Positions 15,819-25,924 of a stretch of 64,000 nt of DNA are shown in pieces. Every line of letters begins with the position of its first letter. Positions within the stretch are counted from its first letter, which is position 1. A program made the position numbers and the translations under genes. A model generated the notes under the pieces. It worked only from the letters and a program-made list of their open reading frames with translations. It was not told the origin of the DNA and made no database searches. The stretch is from Winogradskyella helgolandensis (GTDB taxonomy: Bacteria > Bacteroidota > Bacteroidia > Flavobacteriales > Flavobacteriaceae), in the NCBI RefSeq assembly GCF_013404085.1, contig NZ_JABFHO010000001.1, positions 1,550,001 to 1,614,000 on the forward strand, read 5' to 3'.

Positions 15819-17471
15819 ATGATTTATAAAAAACCGCTATTACTTATTCTTACTTTATTAGTTTCTATAACCATGTATTCTCAAATACAAGTTGGGGATT
15901 TTACCTTTACACATGGAACTGAAATAGATGACAATTCTCAAAAAATTGTTCGCATCGCTGGCGAAGTAAATGGAAAAGTGTTTGTCCTTGCCAATAAGAA
16001 AAAAAATTATTTTATTAAAGTGTTTAAGTCGTCAGATATGTCGCTTATTTCAACCAGTGAAATAGATTTATCTAGTTATAAGGATAGGTCAATAGATTTT
16101 GAAGAGATAACTTTAATTGGGAGTAAGGTATATGTTTTTGGAAGCGTGTATGATAAAAAAGCTAAGATTTCAAATTTATTTGGAGTTGAAGTTTTAGAAA
16201 ATGGTCAGCTATCTAACGAACAAGTGAAATTGTTCTCTACTAAAGTCACCAAGAAAAGAGAACAGGGAGCATTTTATTTTAAAGATTCACCAACAGGTGA
16301 CCGTCTATTAATTATGCATGCTGCCCTTTTTGATAAAGAAGAAGTTATTCAATATGAGCTTAAGCTACTAGATGAAAATTTAGATACGGCTATGTCGCAC
16401 ATTGAAAAAGTGCCTTTTGAGGATAGAAAAGATCTTGAGTTTACAATATCAGATTACGACGTTAGCGTTAATGATGATGTCTTTTTGGTTATTAATGAAA
16501 GTTTTAGAGACCGAAAAACAAAAACAAATAATGAAAAATTTGAAGTACATGCTTTTAAAAGTGCTAACGGCTATGCTAAAGAGGTAATTGATATAAAATT
16601 TACAGATAAAGAAATTATAAACTGTGAAATGCTAGCTAATAAAGAAGGTAAGCTTCATTTGGTTGGTTTTTATTCTAGCGTAAGAAAGAATGGTAAGGCT
16701 AATAAAGAATTAAAAGGAATTTATGCTGCAGCCATATCAGTAGCTAATAATGAAGTTGAACGTCTTAATTTTAATGAATTTGACTACGAAACTAAAGCTA
16801 AATTAATTGGAGAGCGTCGTGCAAAAAAAGGAAAAGATGTTAAACCTTTATATGTAACGCATAGTTTAATTGAAAAAAATGATGGTGGTTTAATATTGTT
16901 ATCAGAATATCAATTAATAATAGAAGGTCAAACTTCTGGTATTGGACCGTTAGCATTTACTCCTGTTACTTTTATAAATAACGAAATTATTGTAACATCA
17001 TTAAATTCTGATGGCACTGTTGCTTGGTCCAATGTTATTCCTAAAAAACAAAAGGCAAGTTATACAACACTGTCTTTAGGTATTTTTGGGTTTTCAAATC
17101 AAGGGAATTTTACCGTAAGTGCGGGTATTATGGTGCCACTAACTGTTATGGGAAAAGGACCTGAATATTTAAGTGCAATGCCGATTTATCATAACGGTAA
17201 ACTAACTGTTATTTTTAACGATAATACTAAAAATTATGGTGTTACAGATATTGAAGACATCAAATGGTTAGGGAACTATAATAAAGCGGTACCAGCAGCC
17301 ATGACTTTTAATAATGATGGAAGTTTTACAAGATTAGATCAAGAAAATGTTGAAAAATATCAATTAGTCTTGCGTCCAAGAGTATACTATAGAACATCTC
17401 CATCGGAATATATTATTTATTCTTCAAGAAAAAGTAAAGACAAATTAGGAAGAATGAGCGTTAATCAATAA
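15819..17471 (+). CDS. Secreted protein of unknown function (550 aa)
   Basis: No family is recognised with confidence. A signal peptide (residues 1-21, ending ITMYSQ) is followed by about 530 residues of beta-rich sequence with repeated short blades (GEVNGKVFVLANKKKNYF, LIGSKVYVFGSVY, EGKLHLVGFYSS), which suggests a propeller-like fold. There is no T9SS sorting domain and no transmembrane helix beyond the signal. It has its own terminator and lies alone between two other transcription units. Confidence 0.7.
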   Translation: MIYKKPLLLILTLLVSITMYSQIQVGDFTFTHGTEIDDNSQKIVRIAGEVNGKVFVLANKKKNYFIKVFKSSDMSLISTSEIDLSSYKDRSIDFEEITLIGSKVYVFGSVYDKKAKISNLFGVEVLENGQLSNEQVKLFSTKVTKKREQGAFYFKDSPTGDRLLIMHAALFDKEEVIQYELKLLDENLDTAMSHIEKVPFEDRKDLEFTISDYDVSVNDDVFLVINESFRDRKTKTNNEKFEVHAFKSANGYAKEVIDIKFTDKEIINCEMLANKEGKLHLVGFYSSVRKNGKANKELKGIYAAAISVANNEVERLNFNEFDYETKAKLIGERRAKKGKDVKPLYVTHSLIEKNDGGLILLSEYQLIIEGQTSGIGPLAFTPVTFINNEIIVTSLNSDGTVAWSNVIPKKQKASYTTLSLGIFGFSNQGNFTVSAGIMVPLTVMGKGPEYLSAMPIYHNGKLTVIFNDNTKNYGVTDIEDIKWLGNYNKAVPAAMTFNNDGSFTRLDQENVEKYQLVLRPRVYYRTSPSEYIIYSSRKSKDKLGRMSVNQ

Positions 17472-17495
17472 TTAACATCCTAAATATTTCATATA

Positions 17496-17523
17496 AAGAC
17501 AGTCATAAGGCTGTCTTTTTTTG
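17496..17523 (+). terminator. Intrinsic terminator after 15819-17471
   Basis: AAAGACAG, loop TCATAAGG and CTGTCTT with a run of seven T. The T-run also supplies the TTTG -33 element of the next promoter. Confidence 0.8.
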
Positions 17524-17550
17524 TTCCATTAAACAATAATGACCATCTTT
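17519..17550 (+). promoter_or_regulatory. rsgA promoter, probably giving a leaderless mRNA
   Basis: TTTG at 17519-17522 and CATCTTTG at 17543-17550 (one mismatch to TAnnTTTG) are 20 bases apart. The ATG at 17557 is seven bases after the box, about where transcription would start. This makes the upstream ATG at 17539 unlikely. Confidence 0.5.
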
Positions 17551-17556
17551 GTTGTA

Positions 17557-18510
17557 ATGACAGGAACAGTATATAAATCTACAGGCAGTTGGTACACTGT
17601 AAAAACCTTAAATGGTAAATTCTATGAATGTAGAATTAAAGGCCGTTTTAGATTGGATGGTATTAAAAGTACCAACCCAATTGCTGTTGGTGATAAAGTA
17701 GAATTTGAACTTGAAACCAAAAATAATACCGAGACTGGTGTAATTCATCGCATTGAAGAACGTAAAAACTACATCGTTCGTAAATCGGTAAACCTTTCTA
17801 AGCAAACTCATATTATTGCGTCTAACATCGATCAGGTATTTTTGTTGGTGACCATAGATAATCCGCCAACGTTTACAACTTTTATAGATCGGTTTTTAGT
17901 TACTGCAGAAGCGTATTCTATTAAGACAGTTTTACTATTTAATAAGGTAGATACGTATAACGAAGAAACCTTACTCGAGGTAAAATATTTGGCTAGTGTT
18001 TATAGAGCCATAGGTTACGAATGTATTGGTATTTCTGCGACTACAGGAAAAAACATAGATAAGGTAAAAGCGTTGATGCAAGGTAAAGTAAGTATGTTTG
18101 CAGGCCATTCAGGTGTTGGTAAATCTACTTTAGTAAACGCTATAGAGCCATCATTAGATTTAAAAACAAAGGCCATTTCTACACAACACAGTCAAGGGCA
18201 ACATACCACAACTTTTGCAGAGATGTTTGATTTAAGTTTCGATGCGGTTATTATTGACACACCAGGAATTAAAGGTTTTGGAGTTGTTGATATGGAAAAA
18301 GAAGAAGTCGGTGATTACTTTCCTGAGTTTTTTGCACTAAAACAAGATTGTAAATTCAATAATTGTATTCACTTAAACGAACCAAAATGTGCGGTTAAAG
18401 ATGCTTTAGAAGCCAATGAGGTTTCCTACTCTAGGTATAAGAGTTATGTTCAGATTTTAGAAGGTGAAGATGAGCACTATAGAACGGATAATTGGGACGA
18501 GGTTCAGTAG
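17557..18510 (+). CDS. rsgA: Ribosome small subunit-dependent GTPase RsgA
   Basis: RsgA is a circularly permuted GTPase that acts in late 30S maturation. The 317-residue protein has an N-terminal OB fold (MTGTVYKSTGSWYTV), then G4 (LLFNKVD), G1 (GHSGVGKSTL), G3 (DTPGIKGFG) and a C-terminal zinc-binding region (CKFNNCIHLNEPKCAVK). The start at 17557 gives the usual flavobacterial N-terminus; a start six codons earlier would run through the promoter box. It is followed closely by dtd. Confidence 0.94.
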   Translation: MTGTVYKSTGSWYTVKTLNGKFYECRIKGRFRLDGIKSTNPIAVGDKVEFELETKNNTETGVIHRIEERKNYIVRKSVNLSKQTHIIASNIDQVFLLVTIDNPPTFTTFIDRFLVTAEAYSIKTVLLFNKVDTYNEETLLEVKYLASVYRAIGYECIGISATTGKNIDKVKALMQGKVSMFAGHSGVGKSTLVNAIEPSLDLKTKAISTQHSQGQHTTTFAEMFDLSFDAVIIDTPGIKGFGVVDMEKEEVGDYFPEFFALKQDCKFNNCIHLNEPKCAVKDALEANEVSYSRYKSYVQILEGEDEHYRTDNWDEVQ

Positions 18511-18543
18511 AGCATCTTCAGATGGTGCATAAACAGTTGAATT

Positions 18544-18996
18544 ATGAAAATAGTAATACAAAGAGTTTCTGAAGCTTCGGTTATTGTAAATAATTCTGAA
18601 GTTGCCAGTATTCAAAACGGACTTGTAATTTTATTGGGAATCGAAAATGAGGATAACCAAGAAGATATCAATTGGCTCTGTAATAAAATTATTAATCTCC
18701 GAATTTTTCCAGATGTGGATGGTGTGATGAATACGTCTTTAAAAGCTTCCGAAGGAGATGTGATTTTGGTGAGTCAATTCACACTTCACGCTAGTACAAA
18801 AAAAGGAAACCGGCCAAGCTATATTAAGGCAGCAAAACCAGAGGTTGCCATTCCATTGTACGAGAAATTTATTGAAACACTTCAAAATAATTTAGGCAAA
18901 ACTATACAAACTGGAGAGTTTGGTGCAGATATGAAAGTGCATTTAGTTAATGATGGTCCAGTCACTATAATTATTGATTCTAAGAATAAGGACTGA
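18544..18996 (+). CDS. dtd: D-aminoacyl-tRNA deacylase
   Basis: Dtd hydrolyses D-amino acids and glycine wrongly attached to tRNA. The 150-residue length is standard. The motifs MKIVIQRVSEASV at the start, LVSQFTLHA (SQFT catalytic loop) and the C-terminal NDGPVTIIID (GP motif) are all present. It lies 33 bases after rsgA and is probably cotranscribed. Confidence 0.95.
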   Translation: MKIVIQRVSEASVIVNNSEVASIQNGLVILLGIENEDNQEDINWLCNKIINLRIFPDVDGVMNTSLKASEGDVILVSQFTLHASTKKGNRPSYIKAAKPEVAIPLYEKFIETLQNNLGKTIQTGEFGADMKVHLVNDGPVTIIIDSKNKD

Positions 18997-19150
18997 TATT
19001 TATTCTAAAAAACAACCACAACATGCCATTATTTAGCATAGAGTAGTTCTTTTTGTAATAAAAAAAACAATAATACAATGCTCAAAAATTCAAATAAATC
19101 ATGTGATTCGTGAGTGCTTTTTAAGTGTGAAAAAAATGTTAAAGAATTGT

Positions 19151-19181
19151 TTTGGTAAGTAGATTTTACTTTTTATCTTTA
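19151..19181 (+). promoter_or_regulatory. Promoter of the first DUF3857 gene
   Basis: TTTG at 19151-19154 and TATCTTTA at 19174-19181 (one mismatch) are 19 bases apart. It decides the start of the following gene at 19209, because a longer N-terminus from 19152 would lie within the promoter. The 212-base gap from 18997 holds nothing else recognised. Confidence 0.45.
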
Positions 19182-19208
19182 AAAGCTAAACCTATTAAAA
19201 CTAAACTA

Positions 19209-21122
19209 ATGCCTACAATTCTCTCTAAAAAAATCAGGCTTTTTACGTGCTTATTTTTTATTTCAATCTTCAGCTTTTCTCAATCAGAAGATAGCTACAT
19301 TGCCTTACTTGCTCCTCAAGAATTAATGACTAAAGTTAATGCTATAGTCAGGTACGATAATCAAAAGGTTGAAATTAACGCCATTGATGATATGGTTGTA
19401 CACACCAAACGTATTGTAACTATTTATAACAAATACGGAGATAAGCATGCAAACTCTTTAGAGTTTTATAGTGATAACTCTAGTATTAAAACGATAGAAG
19501 CAAGAATTTACGATGGTTTTGGGGAGGAAATAAAAAAGATAAAGAAGAATGATTTCACAGATAATAGTGCCGTAAGTGGAGGAACATTATATTCTGATAG
19601 TCGTATTAAATATTATGATTATACACCCATAGATTATCCCTACACCATTGAGTTTATATCGGAAGTAAAACATAATACTACAGCATTTATTCCACAATGG
19701 CGACCAATAAATGGTTACTTTTTAGCCATTCAACATGCAGAATATAAGATTGAAAATAATTCTGGAATACCATTAAAACTAAAGAAGGAAAATATTGAAA
19801 ACAATAATGTTGTTGAAGTTTCAGAGCATCATTTTACAATAGAGAATTTACCAGGTGTTAATTACGAATCCTATAGTCCTTCGCTTGTAACATTTACTCC
19901 TAACATAAAACCAGCATTAACTAAATTTAATATGAATGGTGTTGAAGGAGTAAATACCAATTGGCAAGATTTTGGAAAATGGGTTTATGGTGAATTGCTA
20001 ACAGGTACAGATATTTTACCGCAATCTGCCATAGATGATGTAAAAGCGTTAACTGCAGGTGTAGATGATAAGATTGAGCGTGCAAAACTCGTTTATAAAT
20101 ACATGCAAGATAAAACACGCTATATCAGTGTTCAGATCGGGATTGGAGGTTGGAAGCCAATGTTGGCAGACGATGTAAATAAATTGGGTTACGGAGACTG
20201 TAAAGGATTAACGAATTATACTAAAGCGTTGTTAGAGGCTGTAGATGTGCCGTCCTATTATACGTTGGTATTTGGTGGTAGAACTATCTTAGACATTGAT
20301 GATGAATTTTCATCTGCTCAGGGTAACCATGCCATTTTGTGTGTTCCTAATGATGATGAAAATATTTTTTTAGAATGCACGAGTCAGACTAATCCATTCG
20401 GGTTTTCAGCCGGCTTTACTGATGATAGAGCAGTGCTGTTAGTAAAGCCAGAAGGTGGAGAAATAGTGCGAACAAAAATTTATGAAGCTGAAGAAAGCGT
20501 TCAAAAAACAAATGCCGAAGTAATTATGGACGCTGCTGGTGGTTTTACTGCAGATGTCAATATTGAAACTACAGGATTTCAGTATAGTCTTCATGAAGGT
20601 ATTGAAAACAACACAGAACGCGATCAACATAGTCATTACAAAGATTATTGGGATAATATCAATAACATCACTATTGAAAATATTACTGTTAAAAATGATA
20701 AAGAAAGCATTGTTTTAAACGAAAACGTAATATTATCAGCATCAAATTATGCGTCTAAAAGTGGTGATCGACTTATTTTTCAGCCTAACATGTTCAATAC
20801 TGTAACCACAATTCCTACACGATATATTGATCGAAAATTAGAATTTAAAGTCGACCGTTCTTTTAAAGATACAGATGAATTTATTATTCAATTACCAGAA
20901 GGTTTTATAGTGGAAGCCATGACAGATTCAAAAGAAATTAAAACTCAATTTGGATCTTATAATTTTAAGGTAGAACCTTTAGACGGTAATAAGTTGAAAT
21001 ATACAAGAACTTATATTTTACTCAAAGGAGACTATCCAAAGGAAGATTATAAAGCCTTTAGAGACTTTAGAAGACAAATTGTAAAGCACGATAAAAGTAA
21101 AATTGTATTAATTAAAGCTTAA
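19209..21122 (+). CDS. DUF3857 and transglutaminase-like domain protein (intact active site)
   Basis: The 637-residue exported protein has a signal peptide (about 9-26), an N-terminal DUF3857 beta domain (about 35-245), and a transglutaminase-like domain (about 290-420) with GDCKG (C331) and GNHAILC (H374), followed by a beta-rich C-terminal part. The Cys-His pair suggests a working cysteine peptidase or transferase; an acidic third residue is probably E389. Substrates of this family are not established. It pairs with the next gene, a homologue without these residues. Confidence 0.85.
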   Translation: MPTILSKKIRLFTCLFFISIFSFSQSEDSYIALLAPQELMTKVNAIVRYDNQKVEINAIDDMVVHTKRIVTIYNKYGDKHANSLEFYSDNSSIKTIEARIYDGFGEEIKKIKKNDFTDNSAVSGGTLYSDSRIKYYDYTPIDYPYTIEFISEVKHNTTAFIPQWRPINGYFLAIQHAEYKIENNSGIPLKLKKENIENNNVVEVSEHHFTIENLPGVNYESYSPSLVTFTPNIKPALTKFNMNGVEGVNTNWQDFGKWVYGELLTGTDILPQSAIDDVKALTAGVDDKIERAKLVYKYMQDKTRYISVQIGIGGWKPMLADDVNKLGYGDCKGLTNYTKALLEAVDVPSYYTLVFGGRTILDIDDEFSSAQGNHAILCVPNDDENIFLECTSQTNPFGFSAGFTDDRAVLLVKPEGGEIVRTKIYEAEESVQKTNAEVIMDAAGGFTADVNIETTGFQYSLHEGIENNTERDQHSHYKDYWDNINNITIENITVKNDKESIVLNENVILSASNYASKSGDRLIFQPNMFNTVTTIPTRYIDRKLEFKVDRSFKDTDEFIIQLPEGFIVEAMTDSKEIKTQFGSYNFKVEPLDGNKLKYTRTYILLKGDYPKEDYKAFRDFRRQIVKHDKSKIVLIKA

Positions 21123-21173
21123 TAATTTCTAATATAACAATCCAATCCAATCTAACAATCAATCTAATTAATC

Positions 21174-23126
21174 ATGAAAAATCTACTGCTTACACTCGCA
21201 ATAGTCTTAAGTTTTAACTTTTTAAGTGCACAGGATTATGGCTTCGGTAAAATTTCAAAAGCCGAACTTGAAGAAAAGTACCATCCAAAAGATTCCGCAT
21301 CTTCAGCTGCGATATTATACCGAAATGAAGATATAAGTTTCTTTTTCTCTTCAAATGAAGGTTTTATGCAACAACGAAAAGTGCATGAACGTATAAAAAT
21401 ATACAACAAAGATGGTTTTGATTGGGCAACGAAAAAAATCTATTTATATCAAGGCACTGGACAAAGAGAAACTGTTAATGGTTTAAAAGGGTTTTCATAT
21501 AACCTCGTAGATGGAAAAATTGAGAAGGACAAGCTAAAAAATGATGGTAAATTTGAAGAGGATTATAGTGAATTCACAAAAATTAATTCGTTTACACTGC
21601 CAAACGTTAAAGAAGGTACTGTAATTGAATATCAATACACTGTTGCCTCTCCTCGGATTAGTATAGACGATATCAATTTTCAATTTAGTGTGCCTGTTAA
21701 TAAATTAGATATTAGCATTGCAACACCTGAGTATTATGTTTATAAAAAGCAGACTAATTTTAGAGCGAAATTTACGCCTAAAATAAATGAAACTTATAAA
21801 AATACACGGACTCCGTTTGATTATAAAATTAATATCATTGATATTAACGAAGTAGATATTCCTGCAATACGATCTGAGGCCTATGCTGGTAGTATTAACA
21901 ACTACAGAAGTAAAATGGCAATGGAGTTGACAGCGACGTTAAATAATATGAAAATTATTAATAATACGTATTCCACAACTTGGGAGGCGGTTTCAAAAAC
22001 CATTTATGATAGTGAGGATTTTGGTGGGCAACTATCCCGATTCAGCATTTATAAAGACGATTTAGAAGCGGCATTAGTTGGCATTGAAGACGATTTTGAA
22101 AAAGCTGCAGCAGTAGAAAAGTTAGTTAAATCTAAAGTCAAATGGAACGGTAGATATGGTAAATATGCTCAAAACGGAATAAGATCGGCATATAAAGATG
22201 GTGAAGGTAATGATGCTGATATTAATTTAATGCTTGTTTCAATGTTACGTTCTCAAGGGGTTAATGCAAATCCGGTGTTAATTAGTACAAGAAATAATGG
22301 TATTCCACTTTTCCCAACTCGCGAAGGTTTTAACTATGTAATTTGTAGTGTTCAAAAAGGTGATGACTATTTATTAATTGATGCTACTGAAGAATATAGT
22401 ACGGATAATGTATTGCCACAACGTGTATTAAATTGGCAAGGTAGATTGATTGAAGATAATAAAGTATCGCGATGGATTTCTATTCAACCTAATAAAAAAT
22501 CATTAGAGTCTTCAATGCTTAATGTTTCGATCAATGACGATTTTTCAGTATCCGGAAAAGTAGCTCAACATCTTACGGATTACGTGGCTTATTTTCATAG
22601 AAACAAATATGCGGTCTTAACAACTGAAGATCATATTAAATCTCTAGAAAAAGACAAAGGGGATATTGAAATCAGCGAATTAACAATCGAAAACACAAAA
22701 GATATTACGCAACCAATAAAAGTGAGTTATGAATACGAATTAATGGATGGTATTGATGAGGTTGGTGATAAACTTTACTTTTCGCCTCTATTATTTTTAG
22801 CGACAAAAGAAAACCCTTTTAAATTGGAAGAACGTGAGTATCCAATTGACTTTATTATTCCGTTTACAGATAAATTTATGGTTAATATTATGATACCAGA
22901 TGGCTATGATGTAGAGTCATTACCAAAATCTGAAGGATTAGAATTTAAGGATTCTAATGTCGCATTTTCATACCTTATTCAACAAAATGGAAAATATCTG
23001 CAGCTAAAAGCACAATTAGATATTCTTAATCCATTAATTTTACCAGAAGATTATAAAGCATTTAAGGCTTTTTACAGTAAAATTGTAGAAAAACAAGCCG
23101 AACAAATTGTATTAACTAAAGTTTAA
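21174..23126 (+). CDS. DUF3857 and transglutaminase-fold protein lacking catalytic Cys/His
   Basis: The 650-residue protein has a signal peptide (1-19) and the same architecture as its upstream neighbour: DUF3857 region (about 40-250) and transglutaminase fold (about 310-420). At the catalytic positions it has GNDAD (D347 in place of Cys) and GFNYVIC (N387 in place of His), so it is probably a non-catalytic partner or binding protein. It lies 51 bases downstream of the first DUF3857 gene and both end with similar KAFRDF/KAFKAFY segments. Function unknown. Confidence 0.82.
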   Translation: MKNLLLTLAIVLSFNFLSAQDYGFGKISKAELEEKYHPKDSASSAAILYRNEDISFFFSSNEGFMQQRKVHERIKIYNKDGFDWATKKIYLYQGTGQRETVNGLKGFSYNLVDGKIEKDKLKNDGKFEEDYSEFTKINSFTLPNVKEGTVIEYQYTVASPRISIDDINFQFSVPVNKLDISIATPEYYVYKKQTNFRAKFTPKINETYKNTRTPFDYKINIIDINEVDIPAIRSEAYAGSINNYRSKMAMELTATLNNMKIINNTYSTTWEAVSKTIYDSEDFGGQLSRFSIYKDDLEAALVGIEDDFEKAAAVEKLVKSKVKWNGRYGKYAQNGIRSAYKDGEGNDADINLMLVSMLRSQGVNANPVLISTRNNGIPLFPTREGFNYVICSVQKGDDYLLIDATEEYSTDNVLPQRVLNWQGRLIEDNKVSRWISIQPNKKSLESSMLNVSINDDFSVSGKVAQHLTDYVAYFHRNKYAVLTTEDHIKSLEKDKGDIEISELTIENTKDITQPIKVSYEYELMDGIDEVGDKLYFSPLLFLATKENPFKLEEREYPIDFIIPFTDKFMVNIMIPDGYDVESLPKSEGLEFKDSNVAFSYLIQQNGKYLQLKAQLDILNPLILPEDYKAFKAFYSKIVEKQAEQIVLTKV

Positions 23127-23128
23127 AC

Positions 23129-23455
23129 ATGAATATTAAAAACGCACAAAAGGAAGTTGATGATTGGATAAATGAACATGGTGTAAGATACTTTAACGAG
23201 CTGACTAACATGGCGCAGCTCACCGAAGAGGTTGGTGAAGTGGCACGTATTATAGCGAGGCGTTATGGAGAACAAAGCGAAAAAGAAAGTGATAAAAATA
23301 AAGATTTAGGTGAAGAGTTATCTGATGTTATGTTTGTAGTTCTATGTTTAGCAAACCAAACAGGTATCGACTTACAGGCTGCTTTTGATGAAAAAATGGA
23401 TAAAAAAGCAAAACGAGATCATAACAGACATCACAATAATGATAAATTAAAGTAG
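23129..23455 (+). CDS. MazG-like nucleotide pyrophosphohydrolase
   Basis: The 108-residue all-alpha NTP pyrophosphohydrolase has the metal-binding pattern LTEEVGEVAR (about 31-40) and DLGEELSDVMFV (about 60-71). Such single-domain proteins hydrolyse (d)NTPs to monophosphates, often as house-cleaning enzymes. It starts two bases after the second DUF3857 gene and may share its transcript. Confidence 0.88.
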   Translation: MNIKNAQKEVDDWINEHGVRYFNELTNMAQLTEEVGEVARIIARRYGEQSEKESDKNKDLGEELSDVMFVVLCLANQTGIDLQAAFDEKMDKKAKRDHNRHHNNDKLK

Positions 23456-23460
23456 TTTTG
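23453..23460 (+). promoter_or_regulatory. -7 box of aroA overlapping the mazG-like stop codon
   Basis: TAGTTTTG is an exact TAnnTTTG match. Its first three bases are the stop codon of the preceding gene. The aroA start codon is 27 bases downstream. Confidence 0.45.
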
Positions 23461-23487
23461 TCATTCATTTTATTTTAGAGCTTTCTT

Positions 23488-24714
23488 ATGGACATTAGTA
23501 TCCAAAAATCAAAACTTGTTAATCACCAAAAGGTTCAAATTACGGGATCAAAAAGTGAATCTAATCGCTTGTTGTTACTTCAGGCCTTGTACCCTCAAAT
23601 TAGTATTACTAATGTATCTAATTCAGATGATTCTGTGTTGATGCAAAAAGCACTAACTTCGGATGAAAAGCTGATAGATATCCATCATGCTGGCACAGCT
23701 ATGCGATTTTTAACAGCTTATTTTTCAACTCTAAAGGATAGAGAAACTATAATTACAGGTTCACCTCGTATGAAAGAACGACCAATTAAAATATTGGTTG
23801 ATGCTTTAAAAATGTTAGGTGCAGAAATCACTTATTTAGAAAATGATGGTTTTCCACCTTTACGAATAATAGGTAAAGAATTAACGGAGCATAAGGTGAC
23901 TTTAGAAGCCAATGTAAGTAGTCAGTATATTTCGGCATTATTGCTAATTGCGTCTAAATTAGAAAATGGATTAGAACTTACTTTAAAAGGGAAAATCACC
24001 TCAGTACCCTATATTAATATGACCTTGAGCTTATTAAATAGTATTGGTATTGAAACTGATTTTGTAGATAATACCATTTCGGTACAGCCTAATACAATGC
24101 ATCTAAAACCTCAAACACTAACGGTTGAATCTGATTGGTCATCGGCATCGTATTTTTATAGCTTAATAGCGTTAAGTGCTGTGGGTACAGAAATTACGAT
24201 TGCAGCCTATAAAAATAAAAGCTTACAAGGAGATTCCGTATTAGCAGTTATATATGAGAAATTTGGGGTTACCACTACTTTTGAAAATGAATCCATAACA
24301 CTTCATAAATCAGCAACTATTGATAACACCTCTAAAATCGAATTAGATTTAAAAAACGCTCCAGATATTGCACAAACCATAGCTGTAACAGCATTTGGTT
24401 TAGGACTAGAATGTTATATGGTTGGCTTACATACTTTAAAAATAAAAGAAACAGATCGTTTAGTTGCGCTTAAAACCGAATTAGAAAAGTTAGGAGCCGA
24501 AGTACTTATTACAGACCTTTCTTTATACTTAAAATCGTCAAATAAAATTAATAGTGATATCGCAATAGCAACATACAATGATCATAGGATGGCTATGGCT
24601 TTTGCTCCTTTAGGATTAAAAGTGCCAATTGTTATTGAAAACGCTGATGTGGTGAGTAAATCATACCCTCAATTTTGGGAAGATTTTACAGCGATTGGGT
24701 TCAATTTAAAATAA
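23488..24714 (+). CDS. aroA: 3-phosphoshikimate 1-carboxyvinyltransferase (EPSP synthase)
   Basis: The enzyme adds the enolpyruvyl group of PEP to shikimate-3-phosphate, the penultimate step to chorismate. The 408-residue protein is slightly shorter than the E. coli enzyme (427). It keeps [12 protein letters not shown] near the N-terminus, [31 protein letters not shown] and [11 protein letters not shown]. It is separate from the aromatic operon at 10.9-14.9 kb and not preceded by a visible leader peptide. Confidence 0.93.
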   Translation: MDISIQKSKLVNHQKVQITGSKSESNRLLLLQALYPQISITNVSNSDDSVLMQKALTSDEKLIDIHHAGTAMRFLTAYFSTLKDRETIITGSPRMKERPIKILVDALKMLGAEITYLENDGFPPLRIIGKELTEHKVTLEANVSSQYISALLLIASKLENGLELTLKGKITSVPYINMTLSLLNSIGIETDFVDNTISVQPNTMHLKPQTLTVESDWSSASYFYSLIALSAVGTEITIAAYKNKSLQGDSVLAVIYEKFGVTTTFENESITLHKSATIDNTSKIELDLKNAPDIAQTIAVTAFGLGLECYMVGLHTLKIKETDRLVALKTELEKLGAEVLITDLSLYLKSSNKINSDIAIATYNDHRMAMAFAPLGLKVPIVIENADVVSKSYPQFWEDFTAIGFNLK

Positions 24715-24726
24715 ACCCTCATTTAC

Positions 24727-24758
24727 TTGACAAGGCCTATGTTGAGATTGTATCTTTG
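24727..24758 (+). promoter_or_regulatory. Promoter of queA
   Basis: TTG at 24727-24729 and TATCTTTG at 24751-24758 (exact TAnnTTTG) are 21 bases apart. This places transcription start near 24765 and fixes the queA start at 24783, not at an upstream in-frame ATG inside aroA. Confidence 0.6.
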
Positions 24759-24782
24759 CAATTCGAAAAAAATATAATATAC

Positions 24783-25832
24783 ATGAAATTATCACATTTC
24801 CATTTTGACCTTCCAGACGAATTATTAGCCGAGCATCCTGCAGAACACAGAGATGAATCAAGACTAATGGTTCTAAATAGAGCAGAACAAACTATTGAAC
24901 ACAAACAATTCAAAGATCTTATCGATTATTTTGATGAAGGTGATGTGATGATTATGAATGATACTAAAGTGTTTCCTGCACGTTTATTTGGTAACAAAGA
25001 AAAAACAGGAGCACGTATCGAAGTGTTTTTACTTCGTGAGTTAAACCAAGATCAACGTCTTTGGGATGTATTAGTAGATCCAGCTCGCAAAATAAGAATT
25101 GGTAATAAATTATATTTTGGTGACGATGAGACTTTAGTTGCTGAGGTTATAGACAATACAACGTCTAGAGGAAGAACGTTACGTTTTTTATATGACGGAT
25201 CATATTCAGATTTCAGAACAAAATTAACGCAACTTGGAGAAACACCATTGCCTAAATATATTAACAGAGAGGTAGAGCCAGAAGATGAAGAGCGTTACCA
25301 AACTATCTATGCAAAAAACGAAGGAGCTGTAGCAGCACCAACAGCAGGTTTGCACTTTTCTAAGCATTTATTAAAACGTTTAGAAATTAAAGGAATTAAG
25401 ACAGCAGAAGTAACGTTGCATGTTGGTTTAGGTACATTTAACCCAGTTGAGGTTGAAGATTTATCTAAGCACAAAATGGATAGTGAAGAGATTATAATAA
25501 AACAAAGTGCAGCTGATATTGTAAACGACGCTATCGAAAAGAAAAAGCGTGTGTGTGCAGTAGGTACTACATCAATGCGTACTATTGAGAGTTCAGTATC
25601 ATCAAATGGAAGATTAAATGAATTTGAAGGTTGGACCAATAAATTTATATTCCCTCCGTATGATTTTAGTATCGCTAACTGTATGATTACAAATTTTCAT
25701 ACCCCTAAATCGACCTTGTTAATGATGACATCAGCTTTTGCAGGTCATGATTTTATGAAGAAAGCATACGAAGAAGCTGTTAAAGAAAAATATAAATTCT
25801 ATTCTTATGGTGATGCGATGTTAATCATCTAA
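24783..25832 (+). CDS. queA: S-adenosylmethionine:tRNA ribosyltransferase-isomerase
   Basis: QueA transfers the ribosyl part of SAM to preQ1 in tRNA, making epoxyqueuosine. The 349-residue protein begins [20 protein letters not shown], the standard family start, and contains [30 protein letters not shown] and the C-terminal [18 protein letters not shown]. Length is normal. It is a single-gene unit between its own promoter and a terminator. Confidence 0.95.
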   Translation: MKLSHFHFDLPDELLAEHPAEHRDESRLMVLNRAEQTIEHKQFKDLIDYFDEGDVMIMNDTKVFPARLFGNKEKTGARIEVFLLRELNQDQRLWDVLVDPARKIRIGNKLYFGDDETLVAEVIDNTTSRGRTLRFLYDGSYSDFRTKLTQLGETPLPKYINREVEPEDEERYQTIYAKNEGAVAAPTAGLHFSKHLLKRLEIKGIKTAEVTLHVGLGTFNPVEVEDLSKHKMDSEEIIIKQSAADIVNDAIEKKKRVCAVGTTSMRTIESSVSSNGRLNEFEGWTNKFIFPPYDFSIANCMITNFHTPKSTLLMMTSAFAGHDFMKKAYEEAVKEKYKFYSYGDAMLII

Positions 25833-25853
25833 GCATACAAATTTTAAAATATT

Positions 25854-25881
25854 AAAAAAGTCTCTTTATTGAGGCTTTTTT
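25854..25881. terminator. Intrinsic terminator after queA
   Basis: AAAAAAGTCTC, loop TTTATT, GAGGCTTTTTT: an 11-pair stem with one T-G pair, usable in both directions. Confidence 0.8.
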
Positions 25882-25910
25882 ATTTTAAGAGTAATCCAAA
25901 TTCATTTAAG

Positions 25911-25918
25911 TACTTTTG
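25911..25918 (+). promoter_or_regulatory. -7 box of rlmN, probably giving a leaderless mRNA
   Basis: TACTTTTG is an exact TAnnTTTG match ending seven bases before the ATG at 25925, so the transcript should begin at or next to the start codon. Confidence 0.5.
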
Positions 25919-25924
25919 CATACG

